Shown here: positions 8,730 to 16,768 of the stretch, piece by piece
Layout: the number at the start of each line of letters is the position of its first letter
Position numbering within the stretch: the first letter of the stretch is position 1
Assembly (NCBI GenBank): GCA_958296245.1
Contig: OY282458.1
Span: forward strand, 620,001-684,000
Length of the DNA stretch: 64,000 nt
Source: an uncultured Dehalococcoidia bacterium
Lineage (GTDB): Bacteria; Chloroflexota; Dehalococcoidia; Lucifugimonadales; G958296245
Reading direction: 5' to 3'
The notes under the pieces: model-generated
Told to the model about the DNA's origin: nothing
The model's input: only the letters and a program-made list of their open reading frames with translations
Database searches by the model: none
Program-made: the position numbers and the translations under genes

Positions 8730-9818
8730 TCAGTCCCCGTGATAGATCGCTAGGAGCATCCGCTCCACGTGCCGCGGTAACGACGAGTCGTACTCGGCCC
8801 AGCTCCGGTACTTCTCCAGCTCCAACGTCTGCGGCAGGGTGTCGAACAACCCGTAGGCGGCGAATACAGAGCCGCCGGCCTGCTCGATCGCCTCGTCCAC
8901 CGCCGCCTTGACCGCGTCGTACAGGTCGTTGTAGTACTCGACGTTCTCATGAAGGTCCACCGGGTCGGTCCCCGGCGAATGGGCGTTGATGGCGTGCTCG
9001 ATGTCCCAACCGCTGATGGTGTTGAGGATGCGCCGCGTGCCGGTGAAGTTCTTGTCGTCAACCCAGTTCTTGTGGGTGAGCGCGCGCGGCTCGTACATGT
9101 CCGCAGTGACGATGATCCGTTCTGCCGGCATGTAGATGACGGTCGTGGCTTCGCCGTCGCCGGGGCCGAGGTGGTGCAGTTCGACGACCTTATCGCCTAC
9201 GCGAACCTCCATGAAGTCGTCGAACGTCTCATCCACCGTCGGGACGTCCTCAAACGGGCTCAGGGCGAAAGCGAACTGGCAGTTCCATTGACATATGATA
9301 GTCGCGTCTTCGAATACGCCGGTGCCTCCCACGTGGTCGTAATGCTCGTGGGTCAGGGCGATAGTCGTGACCGGGGAGTCAGTCAGCTTGGCGATCTCTT
9401 CCTTCAGGGACTGCGCCCTGAGCGGGTTGGAGGTGTCGGTGATCAGCACCTCGCCGTCGGAGATCACTACCAGGCTGCTGGTGAAGAACCCGAAGTAGTG
9501 ATAGACGCCGTCTGCGAGCATGGTCATGGTGGGCGGCGGGATCTGGAACGCGGCTCCGCCGTCCGCCGGCTCTTCCGGCTCCGCCGTGGGCGCGGGTGCG
9601 GTCGTCGCCGTGGGTGCGGGCGCCGTTGTTGCCGTGGGTGCGGGCGCGGTCGTCGCCGTGGGCGCGGGCGCGGTTGTGGGCGCGGGCGCAGTTGTCGCCG
9701 TGGGTGCGGGCGCCGTTGTCGGCGTGGGCGCGGGGTCATCGGACCTGCAGGCCGCCGCCAGCAGCGCAAGTATCGCAGCGCAGCATATTGCCAGCGCAGG
9801 CTTCAGATTCTCGCTCAT
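8730..9818 (-). CDS. Metallo-beta-lactamase-fold lipoprotein (tandem copy 1)
   Basis: The product is 362 residues. A hydrophobic N-terminus ending in a lipobox (LAAAC, Cys24) indicates a lipoprotein signal. A low-complexity linker of repeated APTATT-type units follows (about residues 30-80), and then a metallo-beta-lactamase-fold hydrolase domain. The metal motif HEHYDH is present, with further candidate ligands in VTADMY and NAHSP. The usual third-motif His is not obvious in LGPGDGEAT. It is a near-duplicate of the next gene: the stop codons lie 1,129 bp apart and the hydrolase domains are almost identical in DNA. The substrate is unknown. Confidence 0.88.
   Translation of the reverse strand: MSENLKPALAICCAAILALLAAACRSDDPAPTPTTAPAPTATTAPAPTTAPAPTATTAPAPTATTAPAPTATTAPAPTAEPEEPADGGAAFQIPPPTMTMLADGVYHYFGFFTSSLVVISDGEVLITDTSNPLRAQSLKEEIAKLTDSPVTTIALTHEHYDHVGGTGVFEDATIICQWNCQFAFALSPFEDVPTVDETFDDFMEVRVGDKVVELHHLGPGDGEATTVIYMPAERIIVTADMYEPRALTHKNWVDDKNFTGTRRILNTISGWDIEHAINAHSPGTDPVDLHENVEYYNDLYDAVKAAVDEAIEQAGGSVFAAYGLFDTLPQTLELEKYRSWAEYDSSLPRHVERMLLAIYHGD
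9585..9735. repeat. Minisatellite coding the Pro/Thr/Ala linker of MBL copy 1
   Basis: Short G/C-rich units of the type GTGGGCGCGGGCGCGGTTGT follow one another with small variation. On the minus strand they code (AP)TATTAPAPT. The block is absent from the sister gene at 9859-10791, so it expanded or was lost after duplication. Confidence 0.75.
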
Positions 9819-9858
9819 TCCATTACCCTCCTCGGGCGCTCGATTCGCAAGTCCACCT

Positions 9859-10791
9859 TCAGTCCCCGTGATAGATCGCTAGGAGCATCCGCTCCACGTG
9901 CCGCGGTAACGACGAGTCGTACTCGCCCCAGCTCCGGTACTTCTCCAGCTCCAACGTCTGCGGCAGGGTGTCGAACAACCCGTAGGCGGCGAATATAGAG
10001 CCGCCGGCCTGCGACATCGCCTCGTCCACCGCCGCCTTGACCGCGTCGTACAGGTCGTTGTAGTACTCGACGTTCTCATGAAGGTCCATAGGGTCGGTCC
10101 CCGGCGAATGGGCGTTGATGGCGTGCTCGATATCCCAACCGCTGATGGTGTTGAGGATGCGCCGCGTGCCGGTGAAGTTCTTGTCGTCAACCCAGTTCTT
10201 ATGGGTGAGCGCGCGCGGCTCGTACATGTCCGCAGTGACGATGATCTGTTCTGCCGGCATGTAGATGACGGTCGTGGCGTCGCCGTCGCCTGGGCCGAGG
10301 TAGTGCAGTTCGACGACCTTATCGCCTACGCGAACCTCCATGAAGTCGTCGAACGTCTCATCCACCGTCGGGACGTCTCCCAGCGAGCTCAGGTCGAACA
10401 CAGGTTGGCAGTTCCGGTGGCAGACGACGGTCGCGTCTTCGAATACGCCGGTGCCGCCCACGTGGTCGTAATGCTCGTGGGTCAGGACTATAGTCGTGAC
10501 CGGGGAGTCAGTCAGCTTGGCGATCTCTTCCTTCAGGGACTGCGCCCTGAGCGGGTTGGAGGTGTCGGTGATCAGTACCTCGCCGCCGGAGATCACTACC
10601 AGGCTGCTGGTGAAGAACCCGAAGTAGTGATAGACGCCGTCTGCGAGCATGGTCACGGTGGGCGGCGGGATCTGTTGCGAGGCTGCAGGCGCAGGGGGCG
10701 ACGGGGGCTGTTTGGGACTATAGGCCCCTAGCGACGTCGAAAGCACCGCGACGAAGCACACTAGCAGCGCCACCTTCAATTTTCCGTTCAT
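9859..10791 (-). CDS. Metallo-beta-lactamase-fold exported protein (tandem copy 2)
   Basis: This 310-residue paralogue of the preceding gene has an N-terminal hydrophobic signal (LKVALLVCFVAVLSTSLGA) without a clear lipobox. A short Pro-rich linker leads to the same hydrolase domain, with HEHYDH and the shared C-terminus (SSLPRHVERMLLAIYHGD). It probably sits outside the membrane. Most differences from copy 1 lie in the signal and linker region and in about 20 residues after the metal motif. The 5' copy in transcription order is this one, and both may be co-transcribed (40-bp gap). Confidence 0.86.
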   Translation of the reverse strand: MNGKLKVALLVCFVAVLSTSLGAYSPKQPPSPPAPAASQQIPPPTVTMLADGVYHYFGFFTSSLVVISGGEVLITDTSNPLRAQSLKEEIAKLTDSPVTTIVLTHEHYDHVGGTGVFEDATVVCHRNCQPVFDLSSLGDVPTVDETFDDFMEVRVGDKVVELHYLGPGDGDATTVIYMPAEQIIVTADMYEPRALTHKNWVDDKNFTGTRRILNTISGWDIEHAINAHSPGTDPMDLHENVEYYNDLYDAVKAAVDEAMSQAGGSIFAAYGLFDTLPQTLELEKYRSWGEYDSSLPRHVERMLLAIYHGD

Positions 10792-10889
10792 TCCGTTGCC
10801 TCCATAACGTCAATCGGACATCGCCTCATCCACTGCCATTATTCCAGCTTTGATGCAGTATAGCAACGGCCCGACGCGAGAAATGATGA

Positions 10890-11005
10890 CTGTTCTTTTC
10901 GGCTGGCGTAGTCCCGATAAAGCAGATGTTTTGATCCCCGCCCTGAGCCTGTCGGAGGGGTGTACCTCTGATATAATTCAATCCCTTCCTGGGCAGGAAG
11001 GAATG
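10890..11005. repeat. Truncated R1 fused to R2 repeat
   Basis: 10890-10945 matches the CGGGGCTGCGCCAG..GATAAAGCAGA half of R1. It runs directly into R2, which has CTCTGATATAATTC followed by a hairpin CCTTCCTG-GG-CAGGAAGG (10984-11001). The R2 part lies just upstream of the aldo/keto reductase, so its TATAAT box at about 10971 could act as its promoter. That is inference. Confidence 0.65.
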
Positions 11006-11036
11006 ATCTTCAGTTGCGCCGCAGAACGGAGCCAAC

Positions 11037-12002
11037 ATGCAGTACGTGAACCTCGGTAGGGCAGGGGTCAAGGTTTCCCGGATCGCTCTCGGCATGGGCC
11101 TGCGCGAGATAGGGGACGTCGCCGAGGCCGCCAAGTTCGTCGAGTACGCCATCGACCGCGGCGTGAACTTCATAGACTGCGCGAACAGGTACGGCCTGCT
11201 GGACAACCGCGTGGACGCTCGCGGCACCTCGGAGCAGGCGCTGTCCAAGGTGCTCAAGACCCGGCGCGACGACGTGGTACTCACGACCAAGGTCAGGGGG
11301 CAAATGGGCGACGGCCCCAACGACGCGGGCGCCTCCAGGCAACACATCCTCCGCGAGGTGGACCGCTCCCTGGCCCGCCTGGGTACGGACCACGTGGACA
11401 TCTACTTGCTGCACGCCTGGGACGGCGAGACGCCGCTGGACGAGACGCTGCGGGCCCTGGACGACATAGTTACTCAGGGCAAGGCTAGATACGTAGGCTG
11501 CTGCAATTATCAGGCTTGGCAGGTATGCAAGGCGCTGTGGCGCGCCGACCGAATTGGGGCGGACCCGTTCGTGTGCGTCCAGAACGTCTACAACCTTCTG
11601 TACCGCTCTCTCGAGTCCGAGATGCTTCCGTTCTTACGCGACGCCGGGCTGGGGTTGATGGTCTATAGCCCGCTGGCGGTGGGCCGCCTCAGCGGTCACT
11701 ACAGGCCGGGGGAAAGCCCGCCCAGCGGCTCGCTCTGGAGCCACAAGCCCCGCGCAGAGTATGACGAGGGGTTCCCGTTGCAGGCCGCGTCCGTGCTCGA
11801 CGCGCTGGGCGAGGTCGCTGCAAACCGGGGCGTTTCAGCGGCTCAGGCCGCCTTGAATTGGGTGCTGTCTCACGGTGAAGTGACCACCGCGATCACCGGC
11901 AGCGACTCCATCGAGCGACTCGACGACACCCTGGCGGCGTTGGAGTGGGAGCTCGACGACGAGGAGCGGGCCAAGCTCGACGAAGTTTCCAAAGTGTTCT
12001 AG
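11037..12002 (+). CDS. Aldo/keto reductase
   Basis: This 321-residue NADPH-dependent aldo/keto reductase has a TIM-barrel fold. The N-terminal MQYVNLGRAGVKVSRIALG is typical. The catalytic residues are visible: D47 and Y52 (FIDCANRYG), K85 (LTTKV) and H126 (YLLHAWD). The C-terminal SAAQAALNWVLSHGEVTTAITGSDS matches the cofactor-binding end of the family. The ATG at 11037 follows an R2 repeat containing a TATAAT box. A small gene follows 54 bp downstream. The substrate is unknown. Confidence 0.92.
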   Translation: MQYVNLGRAGVKVSRIALGMGLREIGDVAEAAKFVEYAIDRGVNFIDCANRYGLLDNRVDARGTSEQALSKVLKTRRDDVVLTTKVRGQMGDGPNDAGASRQHILREVDRSLARLGTDHVDIYLLHAWDGETPLDETLRALDDIVTQGKARYVGCCNYQAWQVCKALWRADRIGADPFVCVQNVYNLLYRSLESEMLPFLRDAGLGLMVYSPLAVGRLSGHYRPGESPPSGSLWSHKPRAEYDEGFPLQAASVLDALGEVAANRGVSAAQAALNWVLSHGEVTTAITGSDSIERLDDTLAALEWELDDEERAKLDEVSKVF

Positions 12003-12056
12003 CAGTCCGTCTCCGTGCGTAGACGAGAGCCGGGCGAACCGAGGAGGTCTGAACGG

Positions 12057-12299
12057 ATGCCCCCGATGAAGTACACACCCGGGCCCTGGAGCTACAACGA
12101 GGCCAGCGCGAACAGGGTATTGGGACCCGATAATCAGGTCGTGGCAGCCACCTACTGCGGCTTCGACGGCTCCGAAGAGCAGGAGGCCAACACCCGCATA
12201 ATCGCGGCGGCTCCGGCGATGTACGGGTACGTCTCCACAAAGGCGTCCGAGGGCGACCGGGACGCCTTGGCCCTGCTGGCCTCCATAGACGGCGCCTGA
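12057..12299 (+). CDS. Small phage-type protein with TPGPW and IAAAP motifs
   Basis: The product is 80 residues from the ATG at 12057, with GAGGAGGT at 12041-12048 as a good ribosome-binding site. The N-terminal YTPGPWSY and the later ANTRIIAAAPAMY match a short protein common in phages and prophages (usual pattern HTPGPW...ANARLIAAAPELLEAL). The function of that family is not established. No other phage gene is nearby, so it is probably a leftover or a domesticated copy. It lies between an aldo/keto reductase and the 3' end of the archaellum cluster. Confidence 0.7.
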   Translation: MPPMKYTPGPWSYNEASANRVLGPDNQVVAATYCGFDGSEEQEANTRIIAAAPAMYGYVSTKASEGDRDALALLASIDGA

Positions 12300-12316
12300 C
12301 CTAGACGGCGCCTGAC
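12284..12316. repeat. Short tandem duplication over a stop codon
   Basis: The unit TAGACGGCGCCTGACC occurs twice in a row. The first copy holds the stop of the small phage-type gene and the second lies just after it. This is probably a slippage product. Confidence 0.6.
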
Positions 12317-12317
12317 C

Positions 12318-12755
12318 TCAGCCGGGCGTCCGTCCGCCTGATTCCGCGCCTTCCGCTCCTATGGCGCGGGCGAAGTCCCTTAGCTCGGCGGCGAGGTCGT
12401 CTGCCGCCACCTGTTCGACGCGCTTCATCAGCGCCGCCAACTGGGGATCCATGACGGACGCCCCGGTGAACATGTCGCGCAGCCCCGCGTCGAGCGGCCC
12501 GTCGCTGCTATACGAATCCGTCTGGGTGGGGAATGAGGCCAGAGCGGGTAACGGCGCGGGTTCGGGTGTGTGCGGCGCGTCGCCGTGGCGCGGCGTGCTT
12601 GCGGCCTCGCCCGACTCGGAGCCCTCAGCCGCGGCGAGCGCCGGCGCAGGCGCGCCCGACTCCCCGGCCCCCGACTCTTCCTCCCTGCCTGCGCCGTCCT
12701 GCGGCGTAGAGCCGCCCTCTCTCTTCCTGGGGAACACGTAGTCGAGTAGTCCCAT
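12318..12755 (-). CDS. Unknown protein at the 3' end of the archaellum operon
   Basis: The product is 145 residues and the start ATG lies 11 bp after the arlJ stop, so it is very likely in the same transcript. It begins MGLLDYVFPRKREGG, a short amphipathic or aromatic segment followed by positive charges. Next comes an Ala/Pro/Glu-rich disordered stretch (about 15-85), then a predicted helical end (DAGLRDMFTGASVMDPQLAALMKRVEQVAADDLAAELRDFA). There is no signal peptide or membrane span. The disordered middle resembles the linker of the arlC/D/E-like protein in composition. I do not recognise it; it could be an accessory or cytosolic-ring component specific to this system. Confidence 0.7.
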   Translation of the reverse strand: MGLLDYVFPRKREGGSTPQDGAGREEESGAGESGAPAPALAAAEGSESGEAASTPRHGDAPHTPEPAPLPALASFPTQTDSYSSDGPLDAGLRDMFTGASVMDPQLAALMKRVEQVAADDLAAELRDFARAIGAEGAESGGRTPG

Positions 12756-12765
12756 GTAAAGACTC

Positions 12766-14271
12766 CTACGCCCCCCCCAAGAGCCTGCTCGCCACAGGCG
12801 GTATCAGCAGCATGTTGCCGCCCGATATCAGGCAGGTGATGCTCAGAGTGGAGGCAATTTTGAGGTTGTTGCCGCCGGACGCGAACTTCGACGCCAGCGC
12901 GTTCGAGACGGTGAGCACTAGTATCACAATCGTAATCATAGAGGAGATGAGGGTCAAGTTCTGCGAGGCGAATATGTTCATCCCGGGCGGCACCCCTGAG
13001 ATCGCCGCCTCGCCCCCAGGGGTCCCTATGATATCGGCCGTGACCTCCGTTAGCTGGGCGTTGAAGATGATGATGATCTGGAGGATGAAGAGCATGAGCC
13101 CGGACATGGCCGCGTGCAACGGGATTATCAGGAAGCTGAAGCTGTTGGCCGTCAACGCGCGCATCTCCCTGAGCTCCGCCACGCGCGTGGCGTATCCCGA
13201 CGCGATCTCGCCGCACTCCTCCGCGTCGGCCCCGAGCTCCACCCCGTCCACCAGCATGTCGCTGGACCGCCGGAGCAACTCGTTGCCGGTCTCCTCCTTG
13301 AAACGCTGCCACGAGAGCGCGTTGGACATCTGGTGGGAAAGTCGGGTTCTCAGCCTCTCCACGTAGGGCCGCAGCGTGCCCAGAGAAGCCGGGTTTATAT
13401 TGTTAAGAGCGCTCGACAGGGTCGAGCCGGTAGCCCCGGCAACGGCGCCCAGGGAGCGGGTGAACGTGGCGACCTCCTCGTCGATCTTGCGTACCTTCCT
13501 GTCGTCACGCCGGGCAAGGTAGCCCACCGGGAACAGCGCAAGTCCGATCACGACAAGCGCCGGCGCCAGCCCCTGCGTCAGCACGATGAATGAGGCGGCC
13601 ACCGCCGCAATGGGGACGAGGGTGCGCAGCAGGAACTTAGCGCGGGCCCTGTCCGGGGGGCCCTCGCCTTCGCCGTCGTACGTGATCTGCTCGTACGGCG
13701 CGGTGCGCAGTATCAGATACACCCCGCCGCAGGCTATCAGCACCATCGTTACCCCGACGATCACGACGAATCTCTGGTCCAGGGACCCGAGCAGCGTCGA
13801 TACCAGGGCTACGATTACGATGAGGGTCACCGAGACCATCATGGCGGCGTAGGCGTCGGTCCACTTCTTCAGGTTCTCCACGCTCCGGCTGTACTCGTTG
13901 GCGTATCGCCCGCCCTCTATTCGGGCCTCCTCGCGGATGAAGGCGTGTTCGGACTCGCCGGACGCGATGGTGTTCGAGAAGCGGAGCAGGAGCCCCTTGA
14001 CGTTGGGGGCCCGCGCCTTTTCCGCGACCATCTGGAGCGCGCGGACGTACTCGATTCCCAGCCGCTGCGCCAGCAGGGACACCTGCTCGAAGAAGACGGC
14101 GGTCTTCAGGAAGCTCAGCTTGCCGGCCGCCCTGATGATAGCGTCGCGGGGAAGCTGCGCCGCAGCCAGAACGCCCATATATGTCAGGTTCGACAACAGG
14201 TCGAAGCTGATGACGATGTTGTCGGAGGAGACACGCTTGATCCGCTTTGTCGATGGGTCCTTGGCGGCCAT
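12766..14271 (-). CDS. arlJ: Archaellum assembly platform protein ArlJ (FlaJ-like)
   Basis: This 501-residue polytopic membrane protein is the expected partner of the ArlI ATPase. Two T2SSF-type cytoplasmic helical domains (about 35-120 and 265-385) alternate with membrane segments: about 130-165 (AMMVSVTLIVIVALVSTLLG), 170-192, 213-255, and a C-terminal group around 390-495 ending in ISGGNMLLIPPVASRLL. That layout is typical of archaeal FlaJ/TadC-type proteins rather than bacterial PilC. It lies directly after arlI (26-bp gap) and before the 145-residue unknown. It would anchor the archaellum filament in the cytoplasmic membrane. Confidence 0.88.
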   Translation of the reverse strand: MAAKDPSTKRIKRVSSDNIVISFDLLSNLTYMGVLAAAQLPRDAIIRAAGKLSFLKTAVFFEQVSLLAQRLGIEYVRALQMVAEKARAPNVKGLLLRFSNTIASGESEHAFIREEARIEGGRYANEYSRSVENLKKWTDAYAAMMVSVTLIVIVALVSTLLGSLDQRFVVIVGVTMVLIACGGVYLILRTAPYEQITYDGEGEGPPDRARAKFLLRTLVPIAAVAASFIVLTQGLAPALVVIGLALFPVGYLARRDDRKVRKIDEEVATFTRSLGAVAGATGSTLSSALNNINPASLGTLRPYVERLRTRLSHQMSNALSWQRFKEETGNELLRRSSDMLVDGVELGADAEECGEIASGYATRVAELREMRALTANSFSFLIIPLHAAMSGLMLFILQIIIIFNAQLTEVTADIIGTPGGEAAISGVPPGMNIFASQNLTLISSMITIVILVLTVSNALASKFASGGNNLKIASTLSITCLISGGNMLLIPPVASRLLGGA

Positions 14272-14297
14272 GGGCGTCTTAGCTCAGGGGGGCGGCT

Positions 14298-16022
14298 CTA
14301 CCGGAAGAAGCCCTCCCGGTAGGCTTTCGCCATCACGGAATAGAAGTCCCGGAAGCCGGTGTGCCCGGACTCGGTCAGCTTCTTCAGGACGTGGGACCGC
14401 TGCTCCAGCTCGCCGTATATGCGGCGGCGGTTGTTCGGCGAGATGCCCCGCTTCGGGGAGACGACGTGCTCCAGAAGGTAGCTGTTGTGGTAGCCCACGA
14501 ACTCGTGCTCGTCCGTGTAGGGGTTCCACCTGAATATCTCCACGAGCGAGAACGAGTCCGTGGACGGCTCGTAGCCGATGATCTCGTTGATGCTTATGAC
14601 CCTCCTGACCGGCCTACCGGTGGGGAGGGCTACCTGGCTCGTGACCACGACCACGTTCAGGATGTCGATGTAGGTCCTGGGCACGTTGATGGGGCTGCCC
14701 GTCAGCCGCTGGATCAGCTTCTCCACCGAGGAGGCGTGGAACGTCGCCATGCAGGCGTGGCCGGTCTGCATCGCCTGGAAGGCGACGGACCCCTCCTCGC
14801 CGCGGATCTCGCCGATGATGATCTCGTCCGGACGCTGCCTCAAGGAGGCCTTCAGCAGGTCCATCATAGTGACCGACGCCCCGGAGGCGTCCCGCGAACT
14901 CCCGCGCACCACGCCCCTGGTCCAGTTTGGGTGGGGCACCTGCACCTCCGGCGTGTCCTCGATGGTGACGATCTTGGCGTTGGGCCTGATGAACGTGGTC
15001 ATCGCGTTGAGAAGGGTGGTCTTCCCGGAGGCCGTCTCGCCGGAGACGAAGATGTTCATGCCCTCCCTGAGCATGAACGACAGGTAGGCCGCCATCTCGT
15101 AGCTCAGGCTCCTGAAGCTGATCAGGTCCAGCAGGCTGAGGGGCTCTTCGGAAAACTTCCTGATCGTGAAGTTGCTCCCACGCTTGGAAACGTCCCCGCC
15201 AAAGACTATGTTCACCCTGGAGCCGTCGGGGAGTACGGCGTCCACGATGGGCTCCCGGAACGTCACCGGGCGGCCTATCTTTTCCGACAACCTCAGAACG
15301 AACCGGTCGATCTCCTCGGCGGTGGTGAAGCTGATGCTGGCCTTCAGGCCGCCGAACAGCTTGTGCTCGATGAACAGCGGCCCGATGCCGCTGCAGCTTA
15401 TGTCCTCTATCTGGCCGTCCGCGATCATCGGCTCCAGCGGGCCCATGCCCGTCTTGTCCCGGACGATCATGTACTTGACGCCCTCCAGCTCGGCCTTCGT
15501 AACCTGTATCTTCCTGGGGCTGCTTCTTCGGAAGATGCGGCTGAAGACGCCTCCGACGGCCTCCCTCACCTCGCATATCCTATCGACGAGCTCCAAGAGT
15601 ACCTCGGCGCGCCGCTCCGGGTCCTCGGTCCCCTCCAAGGCGTCGACGTAATCGACCATCCGTCGGTCGACCTGCTGCATCAGTTCTTCGAGCCCTGGGA
15701 TGCTGTTCGGCTCGATGGCGACGTAGAAGTCTCGGGCGTCGTTGTCGTCCGGCTTGATGTGGACGAATATCCCCTTGCCCGTGGGGTATATGAGGTTGGG
15801 GCGTGCTATCTCCTTGTGATTGCGTCCCAACACGGGCGCGTACTCCGGCGTCCCGAATTCCTCCACGTCGGCGCTGTGCAGGTAGGCCCACAGGTGCGGC
15901 TGCGCCCGCGACTGTTCCTGCAGGCCCGTTGGGAGCATGCGGAATAGGGGGCAGTCGAAGGGGTCGCCCCCGGAGTGCGCGTGCCGCGCCTCCTCCGTGC
16001 TGATCTGCGTCCGCGTCGTCAC
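14298..16022 (-). CDS. arlI: Archaellum motor/assembly ATPase ArlI (FlaI-like)
   Basis: This 574-residue type II/IV secretion-superfamily ATPase would drive filament assembly and, in archaella, rotation. The start is a GTG at 16022. The N-terminal domain spans about 1-290. The RecA-like core has Walker A GETASGKTT (residues 328-336), then an Asp/Glu box around TIEDTPEVQ, Walker B (DEIIIGEIRGEE) and the His-box region QTGHACMATFHASS. The motif DISCSGIGPLFIEH before the core is shared with archaeal FlaI/GspE-2 proteins. A long antisense open frame over this gene is a codon-bias shadow. Confidence 0.92.
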   Translation of the reverse strand: MTTRTQISTEEARHAHSGGDPFDCPLFRMLPTGLQEQSRAQPHLWAYLHSADVEEFGTPEYAPVLGRNHKEIARPNLIYPTGKGIFVHIKPDDNDARDFYVAIEPNSIPGLEELMQQVDRRMVDYVDALEGTEDPERRAEVLLELVDRICEVREAVGGVFSRIFRRSSPRKIQVTKAELEGVKYMIVRDKTGMGPLEPMIADGQIEDISCSGIGPLFIEHKLFGGLKASISFTTAEEIDRFVLRLSEKIGRPVTFREPIVDAVLPDGSRVNIVFGGDVSKRGSNFTIRKFSEEPLSLLDLISFRSLSYEMAAYLSFMLREGMNIFVSGETASGKTTLLNAMTTFIRPNAKIVTIEDTPEVQVPHPNWTRGVVRGSSRDASGASVTMMDLLKASLRQRPDEIIIGEIRGEEGSVAFQAMQTGHACMATFHASSVEKLIQRLTGSPINVPRTYIDILNVVVVTSQVALPTGRPVRRVISINEIIGYEPSTDSFSLVEIFRWNPYTDEHEFVGYHNSYLLEHVVSPKRGISPNNRRRIYGELEQRSHVLKKLTESGHTGFRDFYSVMAKAYREGFFR

Positions 16023-16042
16023 TCTCCCGCCGCCCTCCTCGG

Positions 16043-16768
16043 TCAGGCCCTAGCCTTGGAGATGGGGATTATCCTCATCCCTATGCCGGGCTCGATTGCG
16101 AAGCTTACCACGCTGCCGGTGGGCATGTCGGCGCCCCTGACCTTGGCGATCTCCATCGTCTTGATCAGCTCCGACGCCCCATGCTCGACCAGCAGCTTGA
16201 GATGAGCGTCGCACACCGACCTGACCCTGGTCAATATCCTCTCCTCGAATGCGTGTGGATGCGCCGTGCAGATAACCGCCCTGCCGCCGTCGCAGATGGC
16301 CTTGCACCGCGAGAAGAACTCCAGGATATGCTCGTCCGACGACCTCGGCAGAAACGTGCTCAGGGAGTCGAGCACCACGACGTCGTGGTGCGGCAGGCTC
16401 TCGATGTGGTCGCCCAGCATCGAGTACGCCACCTCCGGCTCCTGGAACTTGCTCGCGTCCACCTGGTATATCCGCAGCATGTCGAGCAGGAAGTAATCCC
16501 GGACGTCCATGCCCAAGCTCTCCATCTGGCGCAGCAGGCTCTTGACCGTGTTCTCAGTGGTATAGACGATGGCGCGGCCGTTCATGCTGAGGGTGCCCCA
16601 CAGCAGGTGTTGGGTCAAGGTGCTCTTCCCGGAGTCGGACTCTCCCTCGATCAGCGTCAGCGAACCCAGCGGGATGCCGCCGCCCATCTTCCGGTCCAAC
16701 TCCCCGCTGCCGGTCGAAATGACCCGCAACTGCCTCTTCCGGTCAATCAAGGCCCGGCCCCCGTACAC
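16043..16768 (-). CDS. arlH: Archaellum ATP-binding protein ArlH (FlaH-like)
   Basis: This KaiC/RecA-like protein of about 240 residues is the regulator and ring partner of ArlI. ISTGSGELDRKMGGGIPLGSL leads into Walker A GESDSGKST, and Walker B is HDVVVLDSLSTF. Both match FlaH of archaea. The open frame reaches back to an ATG at 16813, which overlaps arlF by 71 bp. The GTG at 16768 or a TTG overlapping the arlF stop at about 16747 would be more usual for a coupled start, so the 5' end is uncertain. It sits between arlF and arlI. Confidence 0.87.
   Translation of the reverse strand: MYGGRALIDRKRQLRVISTGSGELDRKMGGGIPLGSLTLIEGESDSGKSTLTQHLLWGTLSMNGRAIVYTTENTVKSLLRQMESLGMDVRDYFLLDMLRIYQVDASKFQEPEVAYSMLGDHIESLPHHDVVVLDSLSTFLPRSSDEHILEFFSRCKAICDGGRAVICTAHPHAFEERILTRVRSVCDAHLKLLVEHGASELIKTMEIAKVRGADMPTGSVVSFAIEPGIGMRIIPISKARA

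Noticed and set aside
8949-9998. 349-codon plus-strand frame with Gly/Arg repeats across the MBL genes
   Set aside because: It is the antisense of the Pro/Thr/Ala minisatellite and hydrolase domain; no ribosome-binding site or motif supports it.
14361-15947. 528-codon open frame antisense to arlI
   Set aside because: It is a shadow of a GC-rich coding strand. The protein is low-complexity with no family motif, while the sense frame is a clear ArlI ATPase.
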